From Bacteroidales bacterium (GTDB taxonomy: Bacteria; Bacteroidota; Bacteroidia; Bacteroidales; JAQUTK01): DNA of 64,000 bases. Under the pieces are notes generated by a model, which was not told where the DNA came from, ran no database searches, and was given only the letters and a program-made list of their open reading frames with translations. Positions 9,043 through 17,307 of this stretch are shown one piece after another. Made by a program: the position numbers and the translations under genes. The stretch covers positions 19,782 through 83,781 of the forward strand of contig JAQUTK010000014.1 in assembly GCA_028709785.1 (NCBI GenBank). The letters run 5' to 3'. Within the stretch, counting starts at the first letter, position 1; every line of letters starts with the position of its first letter.

Positions 9043-9062
9043 ATTCTATCTATTATTGTTTA

Positions 9063-9356
9063 TCAGATACTTTTCTCTATATTCCAGACAAAAGCACGTA
9101 ACCCAAGTTTCTCCGTAGCCAGATCCAGTTTATGTAATTCTTCCAGCAGTGGATCGACTTTTTCATCCTCCACAACTGACATTATCGCCGAACACATAGC
9201 AGGCCATGCATGGCTTCCATAATGCGGCTCTCCTTTTTTTGAGCCACGACCTTTTACCTGTTCGATATAAGAAAAACCGCGACAATTAAAGTGATCGAGC
9301 ATCGTGATAATGCGATCATAATAGGCCTGATCAAATGTGATAAATACTGATTTCAT
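9063..9356 (-). CDS. PG0541-family transporter-associated small protein
   Basis: 97 residues, no signal peptide or membrane segment, so cytosolic. It opens with a beta strand KSVFITFDQAYYDRIITML, contains KGRGSKKGEPHYGSHAWP, and ends with KLGLRAFVWNIEKSI. The beta-alpha-beta pattern with a central Gly-rich loop recalls PII-like signalling proteins, and I recognise it as the small family that accompanies RND pumps in Porphyromonas and Bacteroides. It starts 11 bp after the pump gene and precedes the terminator, so it is the last gene of the efflux operon. A regulatory or ligand-sensing role on the pump is inferred, not shown. Confidence 0.75.
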   Translation of the reverse strand: MKSVFITFDQAYYDRIITMLDHFNCRGFSYIEQVKGRGSKKGEPHYGSHAWPAMCSAIMSVVEDEKVDPLLEELHKLDLATEKLGLRAFVWNIEKSI

Positions 9357-9367
9357 ATTCTGTTTCT

Positions 9368-12300
9368 TTATTTTTCTGTTTTACTTTTCTTTCTCGATAC
9401 CATTTCAGACTTATGAGCCTCATAGTATGCAGCTATTTCACGTTTATGAACCATAGACTTACGTTCACGCTTGATACCCACACTTGCAAAGACGCAATAG
9501 ATGGAAGGTACAAGAAGCAATGTCAGAACCGTTGACACCAAAAGTCCACCAATCACTGAAATAGCCATAGGTCTCCACATTTCTGCACCTTGTCCATGAG
9601 AAATTGCCATTGGGATCATACCCAACAACGTCGTCAGTGTGGTCATCACAACCGGACGGAGACGGCTTCTTCCTGCAGCAATAGCGGACTGAATGGCAGA
9701 CATACCCCGTTCCCTACACAAGTTTGTATAGTCGATGAGCACAATACCATTCTTTACCACAATACCAATCAGCATAATTCCTCCCAGCAAACTCATAACG
9801 CTCAATGTGGTGCCGGTAGCAAATAATGCAAGGATCACACCACTGAAAGCGAAAGGTATGGAGAACATAATAATAAACGGAGATGTCAATGATTCAAACT
9901 GAGCTGCCATAACAATGAACACCATGATAAGAATCAAAAGTCCCAAGGTCGCAAGATCCGCAAAAGATTCCAATTGATCCTCATACGAACCGGACACAGC
10001 CACAGTCACACCATCAGGAATGTTTAACTTCTTGATAATCTTCTGACCATCGGCAACCACATCCCCAAGAGCAGCACCAGAGATTACTGCAGAAACAGTT
10101 ACTATACGTTGACGGTCTTTACGCTCAATGGTAGGCGGGCCAAAGCTTTCGACAACTTTACCTAACTCTTTGATACGAACACCTTCACCCTTGTTGTTAT
10201 AAATAAGTATATTCTCAAAACTTTCCAGACTCGTACGGAATTCAGGCGCATAGCGAACCTTTATATTATACTCATCCCCATCTTCACGATATTTGGAAGC
10301 TGTCGCACCATTAACTCTATTTCTGAGATAGGTACCTGCCGTTGAAAGATTCAAGCCATGCAAGGCAAGTTTTTCTCTGTCAAACTCAACATGATATTCA
10401 GGCTGATAATCTCCACGACTTATATTAACCTCTGAGACGCCTTTTACTTTCAACAGTTCTCTTTTCATCTGTTGAGATATACTGTCGGTTGCATTCATAT
10501 CATACCCATACACCTCAAAGTCAGCAGTAGACTGACCAGAAAGTCCATTATGTCCTCCACCCAAGATTACTTGTTTCTTTACAAACTCAGGATAAGCATT
10601 CAGATCTTCACGCATCATGTCACAGACGGTTGCAAGCGAGCGTTTACGTTCAGCAACATTATACAAACTGATCTCAAATGATACAATGTGTGAGCCATTA
10701 TCAGATAATGAAGCCCAGGTATTGTCAGAGCCAGCTTGTCCAACACTATAACTACATACTTTTATTTCGTCTTTATACTTTACCATCCACTCGTCATTCA
10801 ATTTTTGAGCAAGTTTTTGCGCATATTCAGTACGTGTTCCAACCGGCAATTGCAGCTTCACAGCCACCCGGGCATTATCCTGTGAGGGAAAAAACTCGGT
10901 TCCGATTCCACCTAAGCTAAGTAAACTGACAACAAAAAAGACAACACAACCAGCGATAACTGTCCAACGATGACGTACGCCCCAGCTTAACAACTTCTCA
11001 TAACCATCATCCAATGCATCCAACATCTTTTCGACCGGTGTATAAATGACCTTGAACGTTTTGCTCTGTTTTTTCTGAAGTCTTAGCATCTTTGCACACA
11101 ACATAGGTGTCAATGCCAAAGAAGCAATAAGTGAAATAAGCATAATCACACACATCATCCAACCCAACTGTTTGAACAATACCCCGGTCATACCTGTGAT
11201 CATAGTCAAAGGAAAGAACACGGCAAACATCGTCATGGTTGATGCTACAACGGAAAGCGCAACTTCATTGGTACCATGTATCGCAGCCTGTTTCGGATCA
11301 GATCCCCGTTCTATATGGGTGGTGATATTCTCCAGTACCACAATTGCATCATCCACCACCATACCGATAGAGATTGATAGGGCCGAAAGAGATATCACAT
11401 TCAACGAGTTTCCTGTAATTGCCAGATAAATAAACGAGGCGATCAATGAAAGAGGGATGGTAATACAGATAATCAATGTGGCACGCCATCTTCCCAGGAA
11501 GAAAAACACAACCAGAACGACAAAGAGCAAAGCAAAAGCAACTGTTTCCTTTAAACTATTTATCGTATTAATAATATTATCGGAAGTATCAACAATCACA
11601 CCTAATTTCACATCACTGGGCAGTTTGGCCTGTAGTTCGGGAAGAACCTTATTCACAGCCTTAGATATCTCGACCGAATTGGCTCCGGACTGTTTCTGAA
11701 TAACAACCATCGCACCCTTAACACCATTGTTATAGGTCTGCTGAACACGTTCTTCTATTGTATCCACTACCGTGGCAACATCCCGAAGATAGACATTGGA
11801 ACCATTTTTGGAACCAACCACCACATCTTTCAGTTGACGTGAATCATCGAACTCGCCTTCTACACGCAGAGAATAGGTTTCATTTCCAATATCAAAACTA
11901 CCACCCGGAATATTCTTGTTTTCAGCACCGATAATTGAGCTGATTGTTTCCACACTCAGATCAAATGCTTCCAGTTTATTCGGATCGCAATACACCTGAA
12001 TCTCTCGCTTTGGGGCACCGGCAATCGAAACTGTTCCCACACCGGGGATACGCGCCAAAGAGTTTACCAGGTTTTCATCCAGTATCTTATAGAGTGCAGA
12101 CTGACTCTCGTTTGCCTGCACGGATAGCATGACAATTGGAATCATATCCGTGCTAAACTTAAAGATAATCGGAGTCTCCGCATCATCCGGAAGCATGGAG
12201 TTGGTCATATCCAATTTATCTCTCACATCATTGGTTATCTCATCAATATCATTACCATATTCAAACTCCAATGTAATCAAAGAAACATTTTCAGATGATT

Positions 12301-12547
12301 TGGACGTGATGTGCTTCAGATTACTTACAGAGTTGAGTGAGTTTTCCAGCGGACGGGAAACATTGTTTTCAATATCAGTCGCACTCGCTCCCGGATAATA
12401 CGTGATAACCATGATGGTATTCGTATCAAAATCAGGATAGAGGTCGATCGGCAATTTCGATAACGAAAAAAGCCCCATTATCACCACTGCCAGGAAGCAG
12501 AGTGAGGTCATAATCGGTTTCTTAACCGAACCTTCGTATAAACTCAT
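9368..12547 (-). CDS. RND-family (HAE1-type) efflux pump, inner-membrane permease
   Basis: 1059 residues, full length for an AcrB-type pump. Starts SLYEGSVKKPIMTSLCFLAV (first transmembrane helix), followed by a large periplasmic loop, a block of helices, a second large loop and a second block of helices. The paired Asp of the proton relay is in SIGMVVDDAIVVLEN. FPLTMITGMTGVLFKQL and GGIMLIGIVVKNGIVLIDYT are further family signatures. It uses the proton gradient to export drugs, bile salts or other hydrophobic compounds together with the adaptor and TolC-like channel encoded just upstream. The C-terminal tail is basic and cytosolic. Substrates cannot be predicted. Confidence 0.95.
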   Translation of the reverse strand: MSLYEGSVKKPIMTSLCFLAVVIMGLFSLSKLPIDLYPDFDTNTIMVITYYPGASATDIENNVSRPLENSLNSVSNLKHITSKSSENVSLITLEFEYGNDIDEITNDVRDKLDMTNSMLPDDAETPIIFKFSTDMIPIVMLSVQANESQSALYKILDENLVNSLARIPGVGTVSIAGAPKREIQVYCDPNKLEAFDLSVETISSIIGAENKNIPGGSFDIGNETYSLRVEGEFDDSRQLKDVVVGSKNGSNVYLRDVATVVDTIEERVQQTYNNGVKGAMVVIQKQSGANSVEISKAVNKVLPELQAKLPSDVKLGVIVDTSDNIINTINSLKETVAFALLFVVLVVFFFLGRWRATLIICITIPLSLIASFIYLAITGNSLNVISLSALSISIGMVVDDAIVVLENITTHIERGSDPKQAAIHGTNEVALSVVASTMTMFAVFFPLTMITGMTGVLFKQLGWMMCVIMLISLIASLALTPMLCAKMLRLQKKQSKTFKVIYTPVEKMLDALDDGYEKLLSWGVRHRWTVIAGCVVFFVVSLLSLGGIGTEFFPSQDNARVAVKLQLPVGTRTEYAQKLAQKLNDEWMVKYKDEIKVCSYSVGQAGSDNTWASLSDNGSHIVSFEISLYNVAERKRSLATVCDMMREDLNAYPEFVKKQVILGGGHNGLSGQSTADFEVYGYDMNATDSISQQMKRELLKVKGVSEVNISRGDYQPEYHVEFDREKLALHGLNLSTAGTYLRNRVNGATASKYREDGDEYNIKVRYAPEFRTSLESFENILIYNNKGEGVRIKELGKVVESFGPPTIERKDRQRIVTVSAVISGAALGDVVADGQKIIKKLNIPDGVTVAVSGSYEDQLESFADLATLGLLILIMVFIVMAAQFESLTSPFIIMFSIPFAFSGVILALFATGTTLSVMSLLGGIMLIGIVVKNGIVLIDYTNLCRERGMSAIQSAIAAGRSRLRPVVMTTLTTLLGMIPMAISHGQGAEMWRPMAISVIGGLLVSTVLTLLLVPSIYCVFASVGIKRERKSMVHKREIAAYYEAHKSEMVSRKKSKTEK

Positions 12548-12595
12548 ATTTTATTTTTTATAATTAAAAGTGATTTTCTTCTTACAGGCAAATTG

Positions 12596-13615
12596 TCATT
12601 TTTCAATGTCAACTTCCATGCCGTTATTTAAATTACTCTGACCGGCAATCACTACTTGTGAATTATGCTCCACACCGGATATCAACTCATATTCAGCTCC
12701 CAGACGTTGACCGAGTTGTACTTTATTATAACTAACCTTACCATCTTTGTACACATAGACATATCGGTCGCCGGAGCCCACTTGTTTGATAATAGATTGA
12801 TCGGGCACTACAACACGGTCTTTGCTGCCAAAGTCGAGTGTGACACGAGCAAACATGCCCGGACGAACCTTCATATTACTGTTTTGGAGTTTGACTTCAA
12901 CCGGAAATGTCCGGGTGTTTGGATTAATTGTTGGATATACCAGACTAATGATACCGTCAAACTTTTCATCTCCATAAACATCCAGTTTGACACTGACTTT
13001 CATGCCCTTCTTAACCTGTGTGAAATAGGCTTCAGAAGCATTAACCAGCAGTTTAACCGGTGTGATACGTTCGATGGTCAGTACCGGATTGGAAGCACTG
13101 TACATGTCGCCGTCATCATAGTTACGAGCTGTGACAATACCACTGATCGGGCTCAGCAACTGTGTATTCTCCAATAAGTTTTTATAGGTAGTCTTCTTCA
13201 CATCCAAAGCCATTTTGGAAGCATCCAATTCTGATTGAGAAGCACCTCCTACCTTGAAAAGTTCGTTCACACGATTGAACTCACTCTCCTGATTGGCAAG
13301 TTGCAATTCCAGATTCTTCAGATTGGAAGCATCCATTTGTACCAGTTTCTCCCCTTTTTTCACCCGATCACCCACTTCCACAAATATTTTGCTGATGCGA
13401 ACAGGAGATGCAGGAGCTATATTATTTTTAATATCCGCCTCAACTGTCGCCGTATACTCCTGTGTCTGAGGCACCGGACGAGATAGGACGGATGTTACTT
13501 TTACTTTTGGTTTACCCGCGTTTACCGATGCGGTTGCCTCTTTTTCCTGTCCACTTGTACAAGAACCTAACAATACAACGGCCATACATAATGCCGCTTG
13601 AATAAATCTCTTCAT
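12596..13615 (-). CDS. RND efflux periplasmic adaptor (membrane fusion) lipoprotein
   Basis: 339 residues. Lipobox VLLGSC with Cys19 marks a lipid-anchored periplasmic protein. Domain order: N-terminal barrel strand (VPQTQEYTATVEADIKNNIA), lipoyl half with VEVGDRVKKGEKLVQMD, an alpha-helical hairpin about residues 100-140 rich in Leu, Asn and Glu (coiled coil), the second lipoyl half (PISGIVTARNYDDGDMYS), then the beta-barrel and membrane-proximal domains to the end. It bridges the pump and the outer-membrane channel. Starts 19 bp after the TolC-family stop and ends 48 bp before the pump gene, the standard order in these operons. Confidence 0.94.
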   Translation of the reverse strand: MKRFIQAALCMAVVLLGSCTSGQEKEATASVNAGKPKVKVTSVLSRPVPQTQEYTATVEADIKNNIAPASPVRISKIFVEVGDRVKKGEKLVQMDASNLKNLELQLANQESEFNRVNELFKVGGASQSELDASKMALDVKKTTYKNLLENTQLLSPISGIVTARNYDDGDMYSASNPVLTIERITPVKLLVNASEAYFTQVKKGMKVSVKLDVYGDEKFDGIISLVYPTINPNTRTFPVEVKLQNSNMKVRPGMFARVTLDFGSKDRVVVPDQSIIKQVGSGDRYVYVYKDGKVSYNKVQLGQRLGAEYELISGVEHNSQVVIAGQSNLNNGMEVDIEK

Positions 13616-13634
13616 ATTCTATCCTGTTAATTTA

Positions 13635-14981
13635 TTATTTCTTACTTTCGATATCTTTTCCTATCAACTTATCCAGATCAGCCTTTGACGTCAGATAGTC
13701 ATAAATTGACTGATTGTAGGTAAGTTCTGCTTGTGTCAGCGACACTTCTGAATCATTCAACTCAAGAATGGTTCCCGCACCCACTTCATATCTTTTCTGA
13801 GCGATCTCGCGTCCCTTGACCGCTTGTTTCACATTTTCTTTATTACTCTCGATCTGTTCGGCACTAGCCTGCATATTATTCATATAACTTGTGGCCTGCA
13901 TCTTTAACTGTTTCTCTGTGTAGTTTCTATTTTCTACCAGCTGATTCATCTGTATCTTTACTTTCTTGATTTTTGTATAGTTAGATGCTTTGAACAGTGG
14001 AATAGAAAGATTCAGACCCACTGACGAATAAGGGAACCATTCGTAGTGTGCGATGTTATAATCATCATTCAAGGAGGAATAAGAGTAGTTGAATGAGGCT
14101 GCCAATGTCGGCAAAAAGTTTGTTCTCGTCAGACTCAGCGTATTTTCGAGCATCTTTTTATTCAGATCCAACTGTTTCAAAGCACTGTTATTCTCTATAC
14201 TGACAGGATCATTGCTCAGCGCGGCAACATACATTTCCTGTTCATAATCCTTCAAATTTCCTTCTACCTCTATCTCCAGGGAAGCAGAGACCCCCATCAG
14301 CACTTTTAATTGTAACAGAGCAAGATTAACTCCATTGCCCGCAGAAACAACACTTGGCTTAAGGCTTCTCACCTGCACTTCCGCACGAATTTTATCATAT
14401 TCACTCACACGTCCTTGCTCATACTTGGCATTCACAACTGCAAAGTTTGCCTCGCTTTGAGCAAAGCTCTTCTTGAGTACCTCATAACTATCTTGAGCCA
14501 GTAATAACTGATAATAGGCTTTTGTCACCTCATTGATCATATCCAATTTTGACGCACGCGACTTCTCTACCGCCAGGTTAACATCTGTCTCAGACAGATT
14601 GATGGCTTTGTATAGTGCCGGAGCATATACGGGAAGAGCAAGTTGCAATCCGGCGTTGTAAGAGTTTGCTGTTCCTACCTTTATTTTCATCGCCGAACCA
14701 CCAAATTTCATAGCCATCGTCTGTTTTTCAATTACCCGTGAATAAGAGCCTGCGATTGATGCTTCAGGAAACAGTCCGGCATAAGCTTCTTTCATCGATT
14801 CTTTTTTCAGTGCAATTTCCTGACCGGCCACTTTGATTGTTGGATTCTCACTGAGAGCAATTTCTATCGCCTTATCCAATGTCAACGACAACTTCTCCTG
14901 TGCACTGACTGAAACACCGGAGCATACCAGTGTAATGACAAGCAGCAGATTCTTCACTCTGAAACATTTCTTTTTTATCAT
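13635..14981 (-). CDS. TolC-family outer-membrane efflux channel
   Basis: 448 residues with a signal peptide ending SVSAQ (about residue 27). Two homologous halves are visible, each with long amphipathic helices: the first begins LTLDKAIEIALSENPTIKVAGQ, and the second includes SALKQLDLNKKMLENTL and ends with QKRYEVGAGTILELNDSEVS, a strongly conserved TolC-family motif. Three copies form the outer-membrane barrel and periplasmic tunnel. It is the second gene of the operon, 35 bp after the TetR gene, followed after 19 bp by the adaptor. Confidence 0.93.
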   Translation of the reverse strand: MIKKKCFRVKNLLLVITLVCSGVSVSAQEKLSLTLDKAIEIALSENPTIKVAGQEIALKKESMKEAYAGLFPEASIAGSYSRVIEKQTMAMKFGGSAMKIKVGTANSYNAGLQLALPVYAPALYKAINLSETDVNLAVEKSRASKLDMINEVTKAYYQLLLAQDSYEVLKKSFAQSEANFAVVNAKYEQGRVSEYDKIRAEVQVRSLKPSVVSAGNGVNLALLQLKVLMGVSASLEIEVEGNLKDYEQEMYVAALSNDPVSIENNSALKQLDLNKKMLENTLSLTRTNFLPTLAASFNYSYSSLNDDYNIAHYEWFPYSSVGLNLSIPLFKASNYTKIKKVKIQMNQLVENRNYTEKQLKMQATSYMNNMQASAEQIESNKENVKQAVKGREIAQKRYEVGAGTILELNDSEVSLTQAELTYNQSIYDYLTSKADLDKLIGKDIESKK

Positions 14982-15016
14982 ACCAAATACCCTTTTGAAT
15001 TACGTTTTAATATATG

Positions 15017-15616
15017 TTACTCATTTGTTTGGATAAACTCCTCCAGAATCTCCTGCCCCTTTGGCGTTGAGATTCCCCTCATGTACGTATATAGAATTGA
15101 ACGGAACACTTTTACAAATGGAAACTGCTCTTTGAGCTTAGAGTGCATCAGCCAATTTATCTGTTCAGTAATCAACATGGAGATAATATCAAAGTCAAGA
15201 TCATTTCGAAAGATGCCCTGCCCAACTCCTTTCTCAAAGAACGCTCTTGCTTCTTTCTGGTGTTCCACCTGATCTTCTTTGATCATTTGCTCTACCCGTG
15301 GATAATACTTAAACAAATCATCAAAAAACCGTTGATTAACATTGAGCAAATCCTCTAATTGTTTTTTTTGAACTTTCAGTATCACGTCCAACACGTTCTC
15401 TGATTCCTTCATCACTTCCAGTGCGTAGTCATTCCGAAGTTTCTTCTTATAGAGATAACATTCCATAAGGATTGACTCTTTGTCTTTGAAGGTCTCATAA
15501 AGAGTCCGTTTGGAGATACCTAATCCGCAAGCAATTTCATCCATCGTAATGCTCTTGATTCCATACTTTCCAAAGAGCACCAGTGCTGTTTGTATAATCC
15601 GTTCCTTTAAATCCAT
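15017..15616 (-). CDS. TetR/AcrR-family repressor of the efflux operon
   Basis: 199 residues. Residues about 5-50 form the TetR helix-turn-helix (ALVLFGKYGIKSITMDEIAC, then GISKRTLYETFKDKESIL). The remaining helical part, with little conservation, should bind the inducer. It is the first gene of the efflux operon and so probably represses its own transcription; a 13-bp palindrome lies over the upstream promoter. Ligand unknown. Confidence 0.92.
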   Translation of the reverse strand: MDLKERIIQTALVLFGKYGIKSITMDEIACGLGISKRTLYETFKDKESILMECYLYKKKLRNDYALEVMKESENVLDVILKVQKKQLEDLLNVNQRFFDDLFKYYPRVEQMIKEDQVEHQKEARAFFEKGVGQGIFRNDLDFDIISMLITEQINWLMHSKLKEQFPFVKVFRSILYTYMRGISTPKGQEILEEFIQTNE

Positions 15617-15647
15617 TCTTTTTTACCTTTCTTGATTGAAGACGGCG

Positions 15648-15655
15648 CAAAGGTA
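15648..15655 (-). promoter_or_regulatory. Promoter -7 box of the RND operon
   Basis: TACCTTTG on the minus strand fits TAnnTTTG, 31 bp before the TetR start. Confidence 0.55.
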
Positions 15656-15662
15656 TTAATTG

Positions 15663-15675
15663 TTCTGAAACAGAA
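15663..15675. promoter_or_regulatory. Candidate TetR operator
   Basis: TTCTGAAACAGAA is a perfect palindrome (5-bp arms, 3-bp centre) lying just upstream of the -7 box, where the -33 element would be. Further CAGAA half-sites follow up to about 15715. Binding by the TetR protein is inferred from position. Confidence 0.4.
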
Positions 15676-15799
15676 AACTACAAAAACCAGAATAGTTTTC
15701 TTGTTTACTGAAATTTAACAGAATTAGTTCGAAGAAGGAAACTGACAAGGGCTTTTCGGGGTTCGTTTCTTTTGAGAGGGGACGTACAAAGATTCACCT

Positions 15800-15930
15800 T
15801 TATACAATCTCCACTTTTAGCCTCAACTTCAACGCTTCGGAAATCTTTTCTATCTGTTGGCGTTTCTGTACAGTTGAGCTATGCGTAATTAGGTACAGCC
15901 CTTTGCCTATTTCCTTTTGACACAAGCAAA
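15800..15930 (-). pseudogene. Unidentified ORF fragment downstream of Fic gene
   Basis: Directly after the Fic stop the minus strand carries an open stretch of about 43 codons ending at 15800-15802. It reads QKEIGKGLYLITHSSTVQKR and ends LKLRLKVEIV, has normal protein-like composition, but no start codon. It looks like the C-terminal end of a broken gene. I do not recognise the family. Together with the scar upstream of the HEPN gene it suggests the locus has been eroded at both ends. The rest of 15617-15800 holds only the TetR promoter region. Confidence 0.35.
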
Positions 15931-15931
15931 A

Positions 15932-17305
15932 TCATTCATCCATTTTATGGATGGCCTTTTCAACAGGTTCCGTTAGCACCTGTTTGAACAAGGACGTAAT
16001 CGTATCCATTTCCTCCTTAGAAGGGACTTCCCCATACGCAAAATCTTTTTCGCAAAAGTCTGCTATGTGATACTTATCTTTTAAAAAAAGGATATGAAAA
16101 GAGAGTTTTATTTCCAATTGACCCAGAACTTCTTTTTTTTCTTTTTTTGGTGAGGTAATGTGGCAATTGAACCATACGGATTTTGCTTCTCTGATATAGT
16201 CTTCGGCATTTCTCAAATCGGGTCCGACATTCAGTCCACCTTCAGCACACGTGCTTTTTGACAGCCTTGTAGATTTTGTCAAATAACAAAACCATTGGTT
16301 AGAAAGGGAGATTATAGCCTTATCAAATTGGGAGACTAAAGGAAAATACACCGCCCCCAACACTTTACGAACCTCTTCTTCACTGATATATTTCTTTTCC
16401 TGTTTCATCTTTTGTTGCAATTTACGATCCAATAGGGTCAACCGCTTATCAAAATCATCTTCCTCTTCGATACTTTCACCTTTAGCCGCCTTTATTGACA
16501 CTTCCAAAGAATGGATCAGGCAACTTTCCAGATAGTCAACGAAAGGTCGTATTTTGTTCAACGGAGCATTGGCACCATCCGAAGGCATAAGACCGACTTC
16601 CACATCGCATTGATGAAGTACGCTCAAATAACGATCTTTATCTTTTGTCTGTACCACAATCATCGGGTATTCGCAACGATGCAACACAAAATTTGTCAAT
16701 AAACGGGCAATTCGTCCGTTTCCATCTTCAAATGGATGGATACGGATATAACGGTAGTGCAGTAGAGCGGCCAATTGAAGAGGCGACATCTCACTTTTCT
16801 CGGATACTACATTATACCACTCCACCAACGAAGTCATAAAAGACGGCGTTTCCTCGGGTGCAGCATAGTCGAAGATTTCACCTGTAACCGTGACAACGGA
16901 ATTCGGACGTGTTTTATATGTTCCCGTTTTCACAAACATTCGAATATTCTGACCATCCGGAGTACGGGCATTTTTCCAATAATCCTGAACCAGAATGGTG
17001 AGATTGAGATTACGAATGAAATTCTCGGTTAACGGGCGTTGCTTATCCTCTGCTTCTTGTTTCATCAATTCCAGCCCAATGTTGTGTGCTTTCATCTCTT
17101 CATAATCTCTCAGTTTAGCGCTACCAGACGTTTCTCCGAACAGAAGCAACAATTCGGTTTGTCCGTAAGACAGTGTATTACCCTCAATGTGATTGGAGTT
17201 ATAATTGAACTCGAGCCGGAATTTATCATCTAATCTCTTTCGATCTTTCACTTGGAGTGGTTGAAGCGACAACCATTCATTATACAGTTGATTAATTTTT
17301 TCCAT
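15932..17305 (-). CDS. Fic-domain protein (probable AMPylase) with N-terminal inhibitory motif
   Basis: 457 residues, no signal peptide. The catalytic Fic loop is intact: HPFEDGNGRIAR at about residue 190. An inhibitory motif of the (S/T)xxxE(G/N) type is present at residues 37-43 (SNHIEGN), so this is a self-inhibited class II Fic protein, expected to transfer AMP (or another nucleotide moiety) from a nucleotide to a target protein when relieved. A C-terminal region of about 200 residues is of unknown fold. Its ATG lies 2 bp after the stop of the HEPN-motif gene, so translation is probably coupled. Such pairs may act in phage defence or as toxin modules (inference). Confidence 0.88.
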   Translation of the reverse strand: MEKINQLYNEWLSLQPLQVKDRKRLDDKFRLEFNYNSNHIEGNTLSYGQTELLLLFGETSGSAKLRDYEEMKAHNIGLELMKQEAEDKQRPLTENFIRNLNLTILVQDYWKNARTPDGQNIRMFVKTGTYKTRPNSVVTVTGEIFDYAAPEETPSFMTSLVEWYNVVSEKSEMSPLQLAALLHYRYIRIHPFEDGNGRIARLLTNFVLHRCEYPMIVVQTKDKDRYLSVLHQCDVEVGLMPSDGANAPLNKIRPFVDYLESCLIHSLEVSIKAAKGESIEEEDDFDKRLTLLDRKLQQKMKQEKKYISEEEVRKVLGAVYFPLVSQFDKAIISLSNQWFCYLTKSTRLSKSTCAEGGLNVGPDLRNAEDYIREAKSVWFNCHITSPKKEKKEVLGQLEIKLSFHILFLKDKYHIADFCEKDFAYGEVPSKEEMDTITSLFKQVLTEPVEKAIHKMDE

Positions 17306-17307
17306 AC

